A stretch of 64,000 bases of DNA from Bacillota bacterium. Its GTDB lineage: Bacteria > Bacillota > Clostridia > Clostridiales > Clostridiaceae. The notes beneath the pieces are model-generated. The model did no database searches. It worked only from the letters and a program-made list of their open reading frames with translations, and was not told where the DNA came from. Every line of letters begins with the position of its first letter. Position 1 is the stretch's first letter. The stretch spans positions 1 to 64,000 of the forward strand of contig JAEXZL010000218.1 in the NCBI GenBank assembly GCA_023451395.1, written 5' to 3'. Below, one piece after another: positions 8,124 through 16,279 of this stretch. A program made the position numbers and the translations under genes.

Positions 8124-9461
8124 ATGGAAAAGTCAATGTACAAAAAAATACTGCCAATAGCAATACCTGTAGCTCTTCAAAACTTAATAAATGTTGGAGT
8201 AAGTGTCACAGACACCCTTATGATAGGAAGCATAAGCGAGATTCAGATGTCTGGAATAGCTCAGGCCAATCAGCCATACTTTATTTTTACTACTTTAATA
8301 TTTGGACTTGCTTCTGGCTCTACGGTATTAACATCTCAATACTGGGGCAGGAAAGAGACAAAGCCTATTAGAGCAATCCTTGGGCTTATGATGCGTATAG
8401 GGATAATTTGTGGAATGCTGCTATCAGCATTAGTTTTAACTAATCCTAGAGAAGTTATGAGGGTTTTTACCAATGATTTGCAGGTGATAGAATATGGAGT
8501 GGAGTACCTTAGAATCGTTGGCTTTTCCTATGTTTTTTCTTCCTTTACGGGAATATATCTCATGGGCTTAAGGAGCATAGCTAATGTTAAGGTTTCTATG
8601 AACATCTATGGGATGTCCTTTATTTTAAATGTTTTTTTAAACTATGTATTCATCTTTGGAAAGCTGGGACTACCGGCTATGGAAATAAGGGGTGCTGCTC
8701 TAGCAACTCTTATAAGCCGAATCTTTGAATCGATTATTACTATTATTTATATGTATAAGATAGAAGGGCAGATTAAACTTACACTAAAGGACTTATTTAG
8801 AAAGACTAAAAGGTATTGGAAAAGGCTATTTCGCTACAGTTTACCAGTGCTCTTTAGTGAAATTCACTGGGGGCTTGGAATCTCTGTGCAAGCCGCAATT
8901 ATAGGACATTTAGGGTTATCAGTTTTATCTGCAGCGAGCTTTATAAATGTTTTTCAGCAGCTGGCAGGGGTGGCTATTATGGGTGTAGGAGCAGCTTCCA
9001 GCATACTCACAGGTATATTAATCGGAGAGGGAAAAGAGGAGGAAGCCTTAAAGCTCTCTAAGACTCTTATGGGAATAAGTGCCTTAGTTGGAGGCATCAT
9101 CGTTTTAACTACTCTTCTCTTTAGGCCTATTGCCCCTTATTTTATAAATTCCTCAGAGGAAACAGCAGTGCTAATAAAAGAAATGCTTTTTGTCTCTGCT
9201 TATCTATTATTCTTTCAATGCCTAAATGTTACAACCCTGGCAGGAATACTTCGAGGCTCAGGAGACACAGTGTTTTGTGCAGCAGTAGATGTAGGAACCC
9301 TATGGTTATTAAAGCTTGCTTGCGGTCTGATCTTTACCATAATAATTAAGGTGCCACCGGTATGGGTATATTTCATACTATCCAGTGATGAGTTTATAAA
9401 GGCACTTATAACAACTCCTAGGGTATTTAGGGGAAAATGGATACACAGGACTACAGGTTAG
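8124..9461 (+). CDS. MATE-family multidrug/cation efflux protein
   Basis: 445-aa integral membrane protein with about 12 hydrophobic spans in two homologous halves, as in the MATE superfamily, which exports drugs or metabolites in exchange for Na+ or H+. Visible family features are the first-helix start IPVALQNLINVGVSVTDTLM, the TSQYWGR loop, and the C-terminal stretch beginning SSDEFIKA typical of clostridial members. AAGGAG lies 10 bases before the ATG. Substrate cannot be read from sequence. A second MATE gene with a MarR regulator lies at 37828-39255, but this copy has no linked regulator. Confidence 0.88.
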   Translation: MEKSMYKKILPIAIPVALQNLINVGVSVTDTLMIGSISEIQMSGIAQANQPYFIFTTLIFGLASGSTVLTSQYWGRKETKPIRAILGLMMRIGIICGMLLSALVLTNPREVMRVFTNDLQVIEYGVEYLRIVGFSYVFSSFTGIYLMGLRSIANVKVSMNIYGMSFILNVFLNYVFIFGKLGLPAMEIRGAALATLISRIFESIITIIYMYKIEGQIKLTLKDLFRKTKRYWKRLFRYSLPVLFSEIHWGLGISVQAAIIGHLGLSVLSAASFINVFQQLAGVAIMGVGAASSILTGILIGEGKEEEALKLSKTLMGISALVGGIIVLTTLLFRPIAPYFINSSEETAVLIKEMLFVSAYLLFFQCLNVTTLAGILRGSGDTVFCAAVDVGTLWLLKLACGLIFTIIIKVPPVWVYFILSSDEFIKALITTPRVFRGKWIHRTTG

Positions 9462-9521
9462 AGATAAGAATGTAAAAGAGGAAGCAACAATCTTAAGGTG
9501 AGGTTAAGGAGATAAAATAAA

Positions 9522-9887
9522 ATGAATCTAAAGGAAAGAGCAAAAAAGTTGAAAACAGACATACCTGTAATATTTATAGCATTAAGCCATAAAAGAACGC
9601 CTTGGTATGCTAAAGGTATTGCATTATTAACAGTAGCATATGCATTATCACCTATTGACTTGATACCAGACTTCATACCTGTCTTAGGATATTTGGATGA
9701 TATATTAATACTACCAGGTTTAATTGCTATTACTATTAAATTAATACCTAGAGAGATTATGATGGAGTGCAAGGATAAAGCTAAGGATTTATGGAAGGAT
9801 GGGAAGCCTAAAAAATGGACTTATGCTGTTCCTATTATAGCAATTTGGATTTTGGTTTTATTTTTCATTATTAGGGCATTGATATGA
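9522..9887 (+). CDS. DUF1232 (YkvA-like) membrane protein
   Basis: 121-aa protein with the DUF1232 core YALSPIDLIPDFIPVLGYLD at about residues 47-66, a short amphipathic/membrane motif found in YkvA-like proteins. A C-terminal hydrophobic helix (about 100-118) is a likely membrane span. TAAGGAGAT precedes the ATG. Function of the family is not established. The gene is 60 bp downstream of the MATE gene on the same strand and ends in a clear terminator. Confidence 0.8.
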   Translation: MNLKERAKKLKTDIPVIFIALSHKRTPWYAKGIALLTVAYALSPIDLIPDFIPVLGYLDDILILPGLIAITIKLIPREIMMECKDKAKDLWKDGKPKKWTYAVPIIAIWILVLFFIIRALI

Positions 9888-9927
9888 TATGGCAGGAACC
9901 TTGGGAAGGATTAAGCTGATTATAAAA

Positions 9928-9976
9928 TACCCTATATCAATCGCTATCATCATTAATATAGGGTTTTCTTTTTTAT
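9928..9976 (+). terminator. Terminator after the DUF1232 gene
   Basis: ACCCTATAT/ATATAGGGT perfect stem followed by TTTTCTTTTTT. Confidence 0.8.
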
Positions 9977-10067
9977 AATCCTTTTATTATTTAATTTAAC
10001 TTCCTTTTGACAATTTACTTCTGAGCTATTTATATTAGCTACAATTATCATTAAACTTTTCTCCTTC

Positions 10068-10121
10068 TAACTAAAGAAACAACTGCATTGTAATTTTATT
10101 GTTTTATTATTTTATGCAGTT
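10068..10121 (-). terminator. Terminator of the HPr-like gene
   Basis: AACTGCAT/ATGCAGTT inverted repeat around a T-rich loop; on the minus strand it is followed by TGTTTCTTT just past the gene's stop. Confidence 0.55.
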
Positions 10122-10129
10122 AAAGCTTT

Positions 10130-10381
10130 TTAACAGATGAGCACCTTTGCAATATCATGTACAGCTGCAGCCTCATCGTCACCAGTGGCCTCAATAGTTA
10201 TTATAGAACCTTTTTTTACCTCCAGGGCTATGAGATTTATTAAGCTCTTACCATCGGCTACTCTATTATCATAGCGAATTTCTACCTTAGATTTATATTT
10301 CATAGCCTTCTTTACTAATTCTGTTGCAACTTTAGCTTTTATGCCATCATCCTTCCCTACCAATACTTCCTTAGTTTTCAT
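10130..10381 (-). CDS. HPr-family protein without His15 (Crh-like)
   Basis: 83-aa HPr-fold protein. In HPr numbering the active-site His15 in the GIHARPA motif is replaced (here GIKAKVA, Lys15), so it cannot accept phosphate from Enzyme I. The regulatory Ser46 in GKSLINL is retained in the correct position, as is the C-terminal TIEATGDDEAAAV segment. This is the residue pattern of Bacillus Crh, a CcpA co-repressor that has Gln15. An HPr-kinase/CcpA regulatory role is therefore inferred; ccpA lies 25 kb away in this window. GGAGG precedes the ATG on the minus strand. Confidence 0.82.
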   Translation of the reverse strand: MKTKEVLVGKDDGIKAKVATELVKKAMKYKSKVEIRYDNRVADGKSLINLIALEVKKGSIITIEATGDDEAAAVHDIAKVLIC

Positions 10382-10421
10382 TGATCATGCCTCCAATCTA
10401 GTACTTATAAAGTATATCAGT

Positions 10422-10448
10422 TTATCTAACAGAGCAGCTCTCTATCAT
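10422..10448 (-). other. Possible 8-residue leader ORF upstream of the HPr-like gene
   Basis: On the minus strand AAGGAGGGATGT precedes an ATG that opens eight codons and a TAA stop, about 40 bp before the HPr-like start. The ribosome site is better than average, but nothing else supports translation. Confidence 0.25.
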
Positions 10449-10701
10449 ACATCCCTCCTTTTTTATAAATAAAGGGCTCTCATCCTTTATGGACGAAAGC
10501 TTATTAAAATCACCTATATGGAATAATTTCTGTTTTTTTATAAGGCTGCCGACCATTGATAACGATTACTTAAATTAGTTATATTATATCAAAAACATCG
10601 AATATTGTCGAATTATTTTTAAAATTCTATATATAATTATGTACATTTAATTATATATTTAATGATAGTATGCCCATATTTATATATTTTTAACTAGATT
10701 G

Positions 10702-10715
10702 TGGAATAATATTCT
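10702..10715. promoter_or_regulatory. Palindromic 14-mer TGGAATAATATTCT (copy 1)
   Basis: Contains the perfect palindrome GAATAATATTC. The identical 14-mer recurs at 11796-11809, on the other side of the araC-type gene, and a degenerate copy lies at 10519-10532. Possible operator. Confidence 0.4.
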
Positions 10716-10721
10716 GTTCTT

Positions 10722-10761
10722 GTAATTAAAAACAGAGCATTAAGTTAGAAGCTTAATGCTC
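10722..10761 (-). terminator. Terminator of the AraC-type gene
   Basis: Perfect GAGCATTAAG/CTTAATGCTC stem; on the minus strand it is followed by TGTTTTTAATT. Confidence 0.8.
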
Positions 10762-10786
10762 AGCTTTTATAATCTATAGAGTAATC

Positions 10787-11662
10787 CTATTTTTTTTCTA
10801 CAGCAATCCAGGCTTCACATTTATAATCAAGTGATTTGATATCACCGTCGGGATATACTTCAATGTCATAAGCTCCACAGGGCTTATATTCGCTTGCTGG
10901 AAAGAATTCTGTATAGACTCTATGAATAAGTTGATGGTAAGCCTCGGGCATAGGTCCAGTGCATTCAAATATAGCCCAGGTATGAGCAGGTATTGTTTCG
11001 ATACTGTAACCCTCTGGTATGTCCCCACCATTATATGCAGCGCCAATGGCATAAGGGAATTCATCATTCTTGGTGTGATTTTCAAAACATATTCCAACAA
11101 TATTAGGTCCAAAGACATTATCCTTTGTAATGAATTTAATAATCTCTTCTATTGTCCCGTCTTGTCTACTTTCTGCCCAAAAGCTAGGGATTTTCTTTTG
11201 GCTAATTTCCATGTTAGTTGAATAATATCGCTTTTTTACCACGACCTCAAAGGCATCTTTTTTCTCAATTTTGTAGTTCATAATACTACCCCCTTCTAAT
11301 TTTAATTTTACAGAAAGTCGTGAAAAGGATTTTAAGCTAGTCCCGTCTTTTTTAGCTTGAGAGGGTGTTACTCCATGGAAGCGGGTAAAGGCTCTGCCAA
11401 AACTCTCAGGAGAATCGTAGCCGTATTTTAATGCTATATCTATTATCCTAGCATCAGAAGCTATGAGCTCGCTTCCCGCCAGTGAAAGTCTCCTGTACCT
11501 TATATATTCTCCAAGGGTACAGCCGCAAAGTATTCCAAATACTCTCTGGAAATGAAAGCTTGAGGAATAGGCGCAGCCTGCAATCTTTTCATAATCCAGC
11601 TCCTCTGTAAGATTAGCTTCAATATAATCAATGGCCTTTTGAATTCCCGTTATCCAATCCAT
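10787..11662 (-). CDS. AraC-family regulator with GyrI-like effector domain
   Basis: 291-aa transcription regulator. The N-terminal 105 residues carry two helix-turn-helix motifs of the AraC type, including FHFQRVFGILCG and the family signature around YGYDSPESFGRAFTRFHGV. Residues about 125-291 resemble the GyrI-like/AraC effector-binding domain that binds small hydrophobic or cationic ligands, as in Rob and BmrR-type proteins. GAAGGAGATG precedes the ATG on the minus strand. It is divergent from scrR. Its target could be the nearby palindromic 14-mers, but AraC sites are often not palindromic. Ligand unknown. Confidence 0.88.
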   Translation of the reverse strand: MDWITGIQKAIDYIEANLTEELDYEKIAGCAYSSSFHFQRVFGILCGCTLGEYIRYRRLSLAGSELIASDARIIDIALKYGYDSPESFGRAFTRFHGVTPSQAKKDGTSLKSFSRLSVKLKLEGGSIMNYKIEKKDAFEVVVKKRYYSTNMEISQKKIPSFWAESRQDGTIEEIIKFITKDNVFGPNIVGICFENHTKNDEFPYAIGAAYNGGDIPEGYSIETIPAHTWAIFECTGPMPEAYHQLIHRVYTEFFPASEYKPCGAYDIEVYPDGDIKSLDYKCEAWIAVEKK

Positions 11663-11795
11663 ATTTTCATCTCCTTCTGTATTTACATTATATTAGAAGC
11701 ATATTTTTATTACTTGATAATTTGTGCTAGAAGGTGTTTGATTAAATATATTTAATAGATATTGTATCTGTATTTATATTATATCAGCTATAATA

Positions 11796-11809
11796 TGGAA
11801 TAATATTCT
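11796..11809. promoter_or_regulatory. Palindromic 14-mer TGGAATAATATTCT (copy 2)
   Basis: Exact repeat of the sequence at 10702-10715, placed immediately after a TATAAT (11789-11794) in the divergent araC-type/scrR intergenic region, a position that would overlap a transcription start. Confidence 0.4.
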
Positions 11810-11876
11810 ATACTAAAAGGAAAAGTTATTTTATACTTAAGATAAATACTACATTAAGCTGGAGATGAGTGATTAT

Positions 11877-12857
11877 ATGATTACCATTAGTGATATAGCC
11901 CGGTTAGCGGGAGTTGCAAAAAGTACCGTTTCAAGATATTTGAATGGTGGGATAGTGGGAGAGGAGACAAGATCTAAGCTGGATAGGATCATAAAGGAAA
12001 CGGGGTATGCTCCCAATGCCTTTGCACAAAGTCTAAAGGCAAAGAAAACCAATATTGTGGGGGCTATAGTTCCCAGGTTAGATTCCTTTGCATCATCACA
12101 GATTCTTATAGGAATTGATGAGGAGCTTAGGGAAGAAAACTATCAGCTTCTAATATCCAATACAAGTCAGTCTATTCATAGGGAAATAGAGAGCATTTAT
12201 ACCTTAGCTAAGCAAAAGGCTGCAGGTATTATTCTTCTTGCTACAGAGATAACCCAAGAGCACTTAGAAGCCTTTAAAGAAATTAATATTCCTGTGATCA
12301 TTATGGGACAGAGAGAGGATGATATCCATAGTGTTATCCATGACGACTATGCTGCTGCCTATGATATGGGTAAATACATACTGTCCAAGGGGCATAAAAA
12401 AATAGCTTATTTAGGGGTTACAGAAAAGGATATTTCCGTAGGTGTAAATAGAAAAGAAGGCTTCAAAAAAGCAATGGAGGAAATTAAAGACTGCGAGGTA
12501 AAATATTATGAAACAGGTTTTAAAATGGAGTCAGCATTAACTGAAGCCTTAGAGATAATAGACTCCTATAATCCAACTATAATAGCCTGTGCCACAGATA
12601 ATATTGCTATGGGAACTTTAAAGGCTGCTAATCTTAAAGGCATTAAGGTTCCTTCAGAATTATCCATAACTGGCTTTGGTGGTTATGATGTTACAGAAAT
12701 TATCCATCCTACCCTAGCTACTGTGAAGCTTTATTTCAAGGAAGCAGGGCAAAGTGCTGCAAAGGGAATTATAAAGCTAATCAGGGAGGAGGATTTACCT
12801 TCAGTAATTATTTCAAAATATAAAATTGTTGAAGGTGGAAGTATTGACAGAAAATAG
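11877..12857 (+). CDS. scrR: LacI-family sucrose operon repressor ScrR
   Basis: 326-aa LacI/GalR regulator. The N-terminal helix-turn-helix ITISDIARLAGVAKSTVSRY is followed by the hinge and a periplasmic-binding-protein-like effector domain. Its place immediately before a sucrose PTS gene and a sucrose-6-phosphate hydrolase gene, with GGAACCGGTTCC palindromes between, identifies it as the scr repressor by context. An ATG at 11865 is in frame but is abutted by GGAG; GGAGATGAG gives normal spacing to the ATG at 11877, so that start is preferred. A promoter for scrA appears to start inside its 3' end. Confidence 0.87.
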   Translation: MITISDIARLAGVAKSTVSRYLNGGIVGEETRSKLDRIIKETGYAPNAFAQSLKAKKTNIVGAIVPRLDSFASSQILIGIDEELREENYQLLISNTSQSIHREIESIYTLAKQKAAGIILLATEITQEHLEAFKEINIPVIIMGQREDDIHSVIHDDYAAAYDMGKYILSKGHKKIAYLGVTEKDISVGVNRKEGFKKAMEEIKDCEVKYYETGFKMESALTEALEIIDSYNPTIIACATDNIAMGTLKAANLKGIKVPSELSITGFGGYDVTEIIHPTLATVKLYFKEAGQSAAKGIIKLIREEDLPSVIISKYKIVEGGSIDRK

Positions 12858-12870
12858 TGAATAGTATAAT
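12844..12870 (+). promoter_or_regulatory. Probable promoter of scrAB
   Basis: TTGACA (12844-12849, within the last codons of scrR) and TATAAT (12865-12870) with a short 15-bp spacer. Both operator palindromes lie downstream of it. Confidence 0.5.
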
Positions 12871-12894
12871 ATGAAAGATAATATCAGTAATAAT

Positions 12895-12906
12895 GGAACC
12901 GGTTTT
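12895..12906. promoter_or_regulatory. scr operator O1 (imperfect)
   Basis: GGAACCGGTTTT, matching 10 of 12 positions of the perfect palindrome at 12936. It has the central CG typical of LacI-family sites. Confidence 0.7.
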
Positions 12907-12935
12907 AATTAATCGGTTAATTTTTTAAAATTAAT

Positions 12936-12947
12936 GGAACCGGTTCC
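12936..12947. promoter_or_regulatory. scr operator O2 (perfect palindrome)
   Basis: GGAACCGGTTCC, centred 41 bp (about four helical turns) from O1, compatible with cooperative ScrR binding. It lies between the promoter and the scrA ribosome site. Confidence 0.78.
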
Positions 12948-12993
12948 ACACAGAAATAATATAATATAATATAATTATAAAGGAGTGTCGTTT

Positions 12994-14394
12994 ATGGTAA
13001 AGTCCTATGAAGAGATTGCAAAAGATATACTGCAGGCTGTCGGAGGAGAAGAAAACATTAATTCCTTTGCTCACTGTGCTACTAGACTACGTATAGTTGT
13101 AAACGATAAGGATAAGGTAGACACAGAAGCTATAGAAAACATAGACAAGGTAAAGGGTGTATTTTTTAATTCTGGTCAATATCAAATAATATTTGGTACT
13201 GGTACTGTAAATAAGGTATATGAAGCCATGGAGGGATTAGGACTCCAGGGCACCTCTAGAGGTGAGCTTAAGGAGGAAGCACAAAAGGAGGGAAATGCCT
13301 TCCAGAGAGCTGTCCGATCTTTAGGAGATGTATTTGTGCCAATTATTCCAGCCCTAGTGGCTACTGGTTTATTCATGGGAATCCGAGGACTTCTAACCCA
13401 AGAAACGGTTTTAGCTTTCCTTGGTTATACAGCTGAGGATCTTCCAGGAAACTTTATAGTTTTCACACAGATTGTTACAGATACAGCCTTTGCTTTTCTA
13501 CCTGCTCTCGTTGCATGGTCGGCCTTTAAGGTTTTTGGTGGAAGCCCTATATTAGGTATAGTCCTCGGACTTATGCTTGTTAATCCTGCTCTTCCTAATG
13601 CCTATGCTGTAGGCTCAGGAAGTGTAGAGCCTCTTATGTTCTTTGGCTTTATCCCTGTGGCTGGATATCAGGGCTCAGTGCTCCCTGCTTTCTTTGTAGG
13701 CTTTTTAGGAGCCAAGCTTGAAAGAAAGATTCGTAAAAGAATGCCTGAGGCCATAGATTTATTTGCTACTCCATTTTTAACATTGCTTATAATGCTTTCT
13801 GTAGGATTATTTGTACTAGGTCCTATTCTTCATCTTGTAGAAAACTTCCTTTTAACAGCAGTTAAGGCAATAATTAATTTACCCTTTGGCCTTGGAGGCT
13901 TAACCATAGGTGGATTAATACAAGTAGTGGTGGTTACTGGTGTTCACCAGATATTTAATATGCTGGAGATTCAGCTTTTAGCAAATACAGGAGTAAATCC
14001 CTATAACGGTATTATTGCCTTTACAGCTGTGGCACAAGGGGCTGCAACTTTAGCTGTAGGCTTAAAAAGTAAAAATACCAGACTTAAGGCCTTAGCTATA
14101 CCTTCTGCTGTATCAGCCTTTTTAGGAATTACTGAGCCAGCAATCTTTGGTGTTAATTTAAGATATGGCAAGCCCTTCATAATGGGACTTATAGGAGGAG
14201 GAATTGGAGGCTTCCTAGGGGCACTCTTTAAGCTGCAGGCTACAGGTATGAGTCTTACAGGAATACCTGGAATATTACTATATCTTGATAATCAGCTATT
14301 TTTATATATACTAATCAGTCTAATAGTCTTTGCTGTAACCTTTGCTTTAACCTGGTTCTATGGGTATAAAGAAACAGCATCTGAAAGAAAATAG
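12994..14394 (+). CDS. scrA: PTS sucrose-specific EIIBC component ScrA
   Basis: 466-aa sucrose permease of the phosphotransferase system, which imports sucrose as sucrose-6-phosphate. The EIIB domain (residues 1-85) has the phosphocysteine Cys28 in FAHCATRLR. Residues about 105-466 are the EIIC membrane domain with about 10 spans and the conserved ITEPAIFGVN segment. There is no fused EIIA domain, so a glucose-type EIIA must act in trans. The ATG at 12994 is chosen because AAAGGAG ends at 12985, where an in-frame GTG would have no spacing. scrB follows after 48 bp. Confidence 0.92.
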   Translation: MVKSYEEIAKDILQAVGGEENINSFAHCATRLRIVVNDKDKVDTEAIENIDKVKGVFFNSGQYQIIFGTGTVNKVYEAMEGLGLQGTSRGELKEEAQKEGNAFQRAVRSLGDVFVPIIPALVATGLFMGIRGLLTQETVLAFLGYTAEDLPGNFIVFTQIVTDTAFAFLPALVAWSAFKVFGGSPILGIVLGLMLVNPALPNAYAVGSGSVEPLMFFGFIPVAGYQGSVLPAFFVGFLGAKLERKIRKRMPEAIDLFATPFLTLLIMLSVGLFVLGPILHLVENFLLTAVKAIINLPFGLGGLTIGGLIQVVVVTGVHQIFNMLEIQLLANTGVNPYNGIIAFTAVAQGAATLAVGLKSKNTRLKALAIPSAVSAFLGITEPAIFGVNLRYGKPFIMGLIGGGIGGFLGALFKLQATGMSLTGIPGILLYLDNQLFLYILISLIVFAVTFALTWFYGYKETASERK

Positions 14395-14442
14395 TATAAG
14401 TAAAACAAAGGATAACTTAAAAATATAAGGAGTTTTCAATAG

Positions 14443-15912
14443 ATGGAATGGTCTAAAGAAGAGAGATATCGTAGATTAGAGGATGTGAGTCCTGAAGAAA
14501 TAAGTGAACTTAAAAAAACAGTGGATAGCTGTCCCTGGCGACAGACTTATCATATACAGCCTGTTACAGGCCTCCTTAATGATCCCAATGGCTTTTCCTA
14601 TTATAAGGGAGAATATCACCTTTTTTATCAATGGTTTCCTTTAGGACCTGTTCATGGACTGAAATACTGGTATCATGTAAAATCAAAGGATCTTGTAAAT
14701 TGGGAAAATGTAGGGGTGGGCATAAAACCTGATTCCTACTTTGACAACTATGGTGCTTATTCAGGAAGTGCTATAGAGCATGAAGATAAGCTATATCTAT
14801 TATATACAGGTAATACCAGAGATGATAAGTGGAGGAGGCATTCCAATCAATGTCTGGCAGTGATGAATACTGAAGGTAAGATTACAAAGTTTAATAGGCC
14901 TGTTATATCAGATATTCCAGAAGACTACACAGAGCACTTTCGTGACCCAAAGGTATGGAAGGAAAAGGATAGCTTTTATGCAGTAATAGGTGCACAGAGA
15001 AAAAATGAAACAGGCTGTGCCGTTCTTTATAGCTCTAAAGACCCTATAAATTGGAATTTTGAAGGTGAGCTTGAAACGGACTTAGCTAATTTTGGATTTA
15101 TGTGGGAATGTCCTGATTATTTTCAGCTGGAGGATAAAGGAGTGCTTATCTTCTCCCCACAGGGCTTAGAGCCAGAGGGAGATAGGTTTAATAATATTTA
15201 TCAGTCCGGCTACATCCTTGGAGATAAATTAAATCTCATGAGTAGGAGCTTAAACCATGGTGATTTTCAGGAGCTTGATAGAGGCTTTGACTTCTATGCC
15301 CCTCAAACCATGGAGGACTCTATAGGTAGACGGATTTTAATTGCCTGGCTTGGTATGGGGGAGATTGAATATCCTACAGATAAAAATGGATGGGCTCATT
15401 GTCTTACTCTTCCTCGTGAGATATCTATATCTAATGGAAGGCTAATTCAGAAGCCTGTAAAGGAACTTGAAGGTCTCCGAAAGAAGGAACATAGGGTTAA
15501 GGATGAGATTTTTAATGAGGCAAAGACCTATGAGGGTCTTAAGGGAATAGCCTATGAGCTAGTTGCAGAGTTTAAAAACCATGATGCAGAGGAATTTGGA
15601 ATAGAATTAAGAGCTGGAAAAGAAGAAAAAACTGTTATAAAATATGATGCTCTCAAGAAGAAAATCATACTGGATCGCAGCCTTTCTGGAAAGGAATTTG
15701 GCCTAGACTTTGGCACGATAAGAAGCTGCCTTCTAGAGGAAGGGAATATAAAGCTGCATATCTTTGTGGATACTTCTTCAGTAGAGATATTTATAAATGA
15801 TGGAGTAGAGGTATTTACAAGCAGAATTTTCCCAGATAAGGAGAGCAAGGATATTCGAATCTTTGCATCTAAGGGACACACTTCCTTCAAGGTGGTAAAG
15901 TGGGATTACTAA
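14443..15912 (+). CDS. scrB: Sucrose-6-phosphate hydrolase (GH32)
   Basis: 489-aa intracellular invertase that splits sucrose-6-phosphate to glucose-6-phosphate and fructose. GH32 landmarks are the nucleophile Asp47 in LLNDPNG, the transition-state Asp168 in FRDPKVW, and the acid/base Glu222 in WECPDYF, all within the N-terminal five-bladed propeller; the C-terminal beta-sandwich starts near residue 345. No signal peptide. TAAGGAG precedes the ATG. It is the last gene of the scr operon. No fructokinase gene (scrK) is present, so released fructose must be phosphorylated by an enzyme encoded elsewhere. Confidence 0.94.
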   Translation: MEWSKEERYRRLEDVSPEEISELKKTVDSCPWRQTYHIQPVTGLLNDPNGFSYYKGEYHLFYQWFPLGPVHGLKYWYHVKSKDLVNWENVGVGIKPDSYFDNYGAYSGSAIEHEDKLYLLYTGNTRDDKWRRHSNQCLAVMNTEGKITKFNRPVISDIPEDYTEHFRDPKVWKEKDSFYAVIGAQRKNETGCAVLYSSKDPINWNFEGELETDLANFGFMWECPDYFQLEDKGVLIFSPQGLEPEGDRFNNIYQSGYILGDKLNLMSRSLNHGDFQELDRGFDFYAPQTMEDSIGRRILIAWLGMGEIEYPTDKNGWAHCLTLPREISISNGRLIQKPVKELEGLRKKEHRVKDEIFNEAKTYEGLKGIAYELVAEFKNHDAEEFGIELRAGKEEKTVIKYDALKKKIILDRSLSGKEFGLDFGTIRSCLLEEGNIKLHIFVDTSSVEIFINDGVEVFTSRIFPDKESKDIRIFASKGHTSFKVVKWDY

Positions 15913-15973
15913 TCTTTATCTTTTAAATTCTATAGTAAGAAGAAGTCAATATAATTAATAAAATTAATACTAA

Positions 15974-16016
15974 TAAAAGAGGATGAGTTCATAATAATGA
16001 ATTTATCCTCTTTTTA
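15974..16016 (+). terminator. Terminator of the scr operon
   Basis: A long stem pairing AAAAGAGGATGAGTTCAT with ATGAATTTATCCTCTTTT through wobble pairs, ending in a T tract. Confidence 0.8.
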
Positions 16017-16110
16017 TTAATGAATATTATAAGAAGTATTTCATTGCTTAGAAAAAATCTAATTACAGATAATCACACCATAAAAGAAGGTGAACAACTA
16101 TTATAATTAT

Positions 16111-16138
16111 TTAACAAAAATGGTATTTAGATTATAAT
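16111..16138 (+). promoter_or_regulatory. Probable promoter of the XRE-protease unit
   Basis: TTAACA (16111-16116) and TATAAT (16133-16138) with 16-bp spacing. Transcription from about 16145 would include the structured leader. Confidence 0.5.
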
Positions 16139-16165
16139 GGAAATATAAGTAATTTATAATAAAAA

Positions 16166-16253
16166 TGCACACTGCAATATGGTGCAACCACAGGTTGCAG
16201 ATATTCCAGCTTTCGGTGCTAGAATGCAACTGCCGCTGAGTGTATCCTTTAAC
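16166..16253 (+). ncRNA. Candidate structured RNA leader
   Basis: A GC-richer island in an AT-rich spacer. CTGCAATAT (16172-16180) can pair with ATATTCCAG (16201-16209) with one mismatch. This stem encloses a perfect hairpin TGCAACC-ACA-GGTTGCA (16183-16199). CGGTGC (16214-16219) can pair with GCA plus CCG (16226-16235, four-base bulge). ACACT (16169-16173) can pair with AGTGT (16239-16243) to close a multi-branch junction, though it shares bases 16172-16173 with the first stem. It does not match a riboswitch class I recognise. The ribosome site of the XRE gene follows 20 bases later. Confidence 0.45.
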
Positions 16254-16279
16254 TAACATATTTAAAGGAGGAGAGTACA

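Larger units (their letters stand above)
10382..10786. other. 405-bp intergenic region
   Basis: AT-rich spacer between the HPr-like gene and the end of the araC-type gene. It holds the possible leader ORF, a palindromic 14-mer (10702-10715) with a degenerate copy (10519-10532), and the terminator of the AraC-type gene. No further gene seen. Confidence 0.6.

Noticed and set aside
10606..10612. TGTCGAA heptamer resembling a Spo0A box
   Set aside because: Matches the core only, flanks are not typical, and a 7-mer is expected by chance several times in 64 kb.
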